From: Chloromonas sp. AAM2
Lineage: Eukaryota > Chlorophyta > Chlorophyceae > Chlamydomonadales > Chlamydomonadaceae
Direction: 5' to 3'
Assembly (NCBI GenBank): GCA_004335635.1
Contig: QAXH01005519.1
Coordinates: 1 to 45,822 of the forward strand
Length of the DNA stretch: 45,822 bases
Shown: positions 44,148-45,822 of the stretch, in pieces
How the letters are laid out: every line of letters begins with the position of its first letter
How positions within the stretch are numbered: the first letter of the stretch is position 1
Translations under genes and position numbers: made by a program
The notes under the pieces: generated by a model
The model's database searches: none
Seen by the model: the letters and a program-made list of their open reading frames with translations, nothing else
Told to the model about the DNA's origin: nothing

Positions 44148-45822
44148 ATGGCGCTTGCGCCGCAAGTCGCTGGCACCACCAATGGCCATTCCAGACTTCA
44201 CGTGCAGCACCAGGCAGCTGCACCCATCCAACGCCCAGTTCACAGGCGGAAGAGCACTGTAGCTGCCTACAGCGTTATAGACAGCGTGCATAGGGTGAGC
44301 TACGGCTGCATGCTTGCAGAATGCACTTGCCAGCATGCTATCCAAGGCTTTCCTGGCGCTTCACCCATTGGAAAACGCCTAACGCATGGTTACCTGTGCT
44401 GTCATGCTTTTAGGGCACCAGTGGCACGGAACACCCACGCTTGACCAATCCTCTACCTGTATCCAGCCTCGTTGAGCAGGTAGGCCCCAGCACCAACATG
44501 TGGTTCGTTGTGAGCATGACAGAGTCGCCTTCAAGTTGGAGTGCCCAATGGCACAAAAGGCAAACATCTCTTGCACTGCGCTTGAGGTTTGTATCTGGCC
44601 GAGGTCATGGGTTTGCAGTGTTGACGAACATAGAGCTCGACCAAGCATAGCTATCCGTTTTAGACCCACCGAGGCCAACAACTGCAGCTAGCGATGTAAT
44701 GCAACGGATGTTGATATGTATAGAACCGTGTGGGCACTGCATGGTGAATGCGGTGGCTTGCTCCATGGTATCTGTTCAGGTCACTGCTCAGCAGGAGAAT
44801 GATCAAGTCAATGGGATGACTGCATGCATGCTTGGTGTCGTGCAGGCGGGATCCTCTCGTGTCTCCCTGCCCCAGTTGACCTTTCATGATCTGGATGCCT
44901 TGGAGCACCGGCCCTGCCCATGCGGATCACTCAAAACCTATGAGGTGTGAGCAGTTCTTTACTGAGGGCACAAATACAATTGACAGAGCAGCTGGACGAG
45001 CTGCTGACATACTACGTGGCAGGCACGTGAATAGGCACGCCGTTATTCAGTGGACAGCATACACGGCAAATGCAAAATGTGCATGTACCTGTATTCAACC
45101 TTGTGGCCCAAACGTCGTTGCAGCTCTGCCAAGTGACTCGGGGGCACAGCCAAGGCATAAACACCATTTAGGCGGGTGAACTGCAGGCAGGAAACTATGA
45201 TTGTTTGCTGCTTACGAAGGACAGCTTGTACCTGGCACCAGGGCCATGCATGCGTTCATTCACACCTGAGTGTAGGCGTGAGTAGCCTGGTGTGGAAGGC
45301 AAAGGGAGCTGCCTCACGCACATTACCAGGTTCAAAAGAGGCAGCCTAGCAACTTTGGTGGTTGGGACGGGTAACCCAACCCCTGTTGCTGCCTGACTCT
45401 GTGCTTGCCGCAGATATGCTGTGGTCGGCTTCACTCCGGCGGCCTGCCGCACCATGCGGCTGAGTTAGCGCGGTCCCGCTTCTCCGCCCACCTGCTAGGC
45501 AACCTCCAACACCTGGAAGACTCCATGCATCCTGACAGCCCAGACCAAGCCCGACCCCAGCTTCTCGCAAAGGCCTGCCACGTGTTCCAAACCTTGCAAC
45601 CTCGCCTGTTGGACATGTGCCATGGCATGGTGCCTGGCTCTGACCTCACAGGCGCTGAAACCCATGTGGTGGCCAGTGCCCTGCTGATTCAGCGCGACTC
45701 ATCCGCCCCAGCACACGTTTTCATCGAGGTGGATACGTACCAGCTGCATGAAGGCCGGTGGCTGTTTCACCACAAGGAGCATCAGATGCCTACGTTTGGG
45801 TCGTTTGTGATCTTCTGGGATA
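44148..45822 (+). CDS. YchJ/UPF0225 SEC-C motif protein, 3' end outside window
   Basis: Exons 44148..44294, 44846..44944 and 45414 onward; the last is cut by the window edge. Exon 1 encodes 49 residues with Arg, His, Ala, Gln and Ser but no acidic residue until near the end, a plausible plastid transit peptide. Exon 2 and the start of exon 3 form a SEC-C zinc motif: CPCG at 73-76 and CCG at 84-86. The next part, LHSGG and LARSRFSAHLLGNLQHLEDSMHPD, matches the bacterial YchJ pattern (G-x-x-H-x-G, L-M-R-S-R-Y-S-A-Y, then Y-L-x-x-T-W-H-P), followed by the NTF2-like fold with FIEVDTYQLHEGRWLFHHKE. The function of YchJ proteins is unknown. The SEC-C motif is split exactly by intron 2, whose phase-0 join restores it, which supports the model. 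Confidence 0.82.

Overview
The window looks like nuclear DNA of a green alga (Chlorophyta; a trebouxiophyte is my best guess, but the genus cannot be read from the sequence). The evidence is: spliceosomal genes with many short exons separated by introns of roughly 100 to 1,100 bases; a plastid-type TatA/Tha4 protein with a transit peptide; a second protein with a plausible plastid transit peptide; low gene density (eight confidently modelled genes plus one cut by the right edge, in 45.8 kb); and many small inverted-repeat elements and one retroelement remnant. No tRNA, rRNA or CRISPR was seen.

Layout. 0.4-1.3 kb: an inverted-repeat-bounded element. 2.1-5.1 kb (minus): a VMA12/TMEM199-like V-ATPase assembly factor, divergent from 5.4-5.8 kb (plus): plastid TatA/Tha4. 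5.8-8.65 kb: non-coding, with fold-back elements. 8.65-9.66 kb (plus): TMA7. 9.86-10.14 kb (plus): a small DMAC1/DUF4536-like membrane protein. 10.1-13.2 kb: non-coding with fold-back elements. 13.2-17.9 kb (minus): a DUF676/ROG1-type lipase with a 2.7-kb terminal exon. 18.6-29.1 kb (minus): UTP12/WDR3, 19 exons. 29.7-32.8 kb (plus): UMP-CMP kinase, 8 exons, with a hAT-like transposon (8-base target duplication) and an assembly gap in intron 5. 32.9-33.8 kb (minus): a tentative unidentified two-exon gene. 34.2-40.9 kb (plus): a DDX20/Gemin3-type DEAD-box helicase with a long Trp/Tyr/His/Gln-rich tail. 40.9-44.1 kb: non-coding, with a large fold-back and a LINE reverse-transcriptase remnant. 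44.1 kb to the right edge (plus): a YchJ/UPF0225 SEC-C protein, incomplete.

The genes do not form one pathway. Several concern RNA and protein synthesis (UTP12 in the small-subunit processome, a DDX20-like helicase of the snRNP assembly type, TMA7 at the ribosome, UMP-CMP kinase supplying nucleotides). The others are organelle or membrane factors (V-ATPase assembly, thylakoid Tat transport, a possible complex I assembly factor, a lipase). All exon models were built by hand from homology memory, GT/AG or GC/AG sites and phase bookkeeping; each full model sums to an intact frame. The best candidates for a second look are the perfectly conserved 176-base sequence in two UTP12 introns, the hAT-like insertion, the two apparent GC-AG introns, the enlarged DUF676 protein and the aromatic tail of the helicase.
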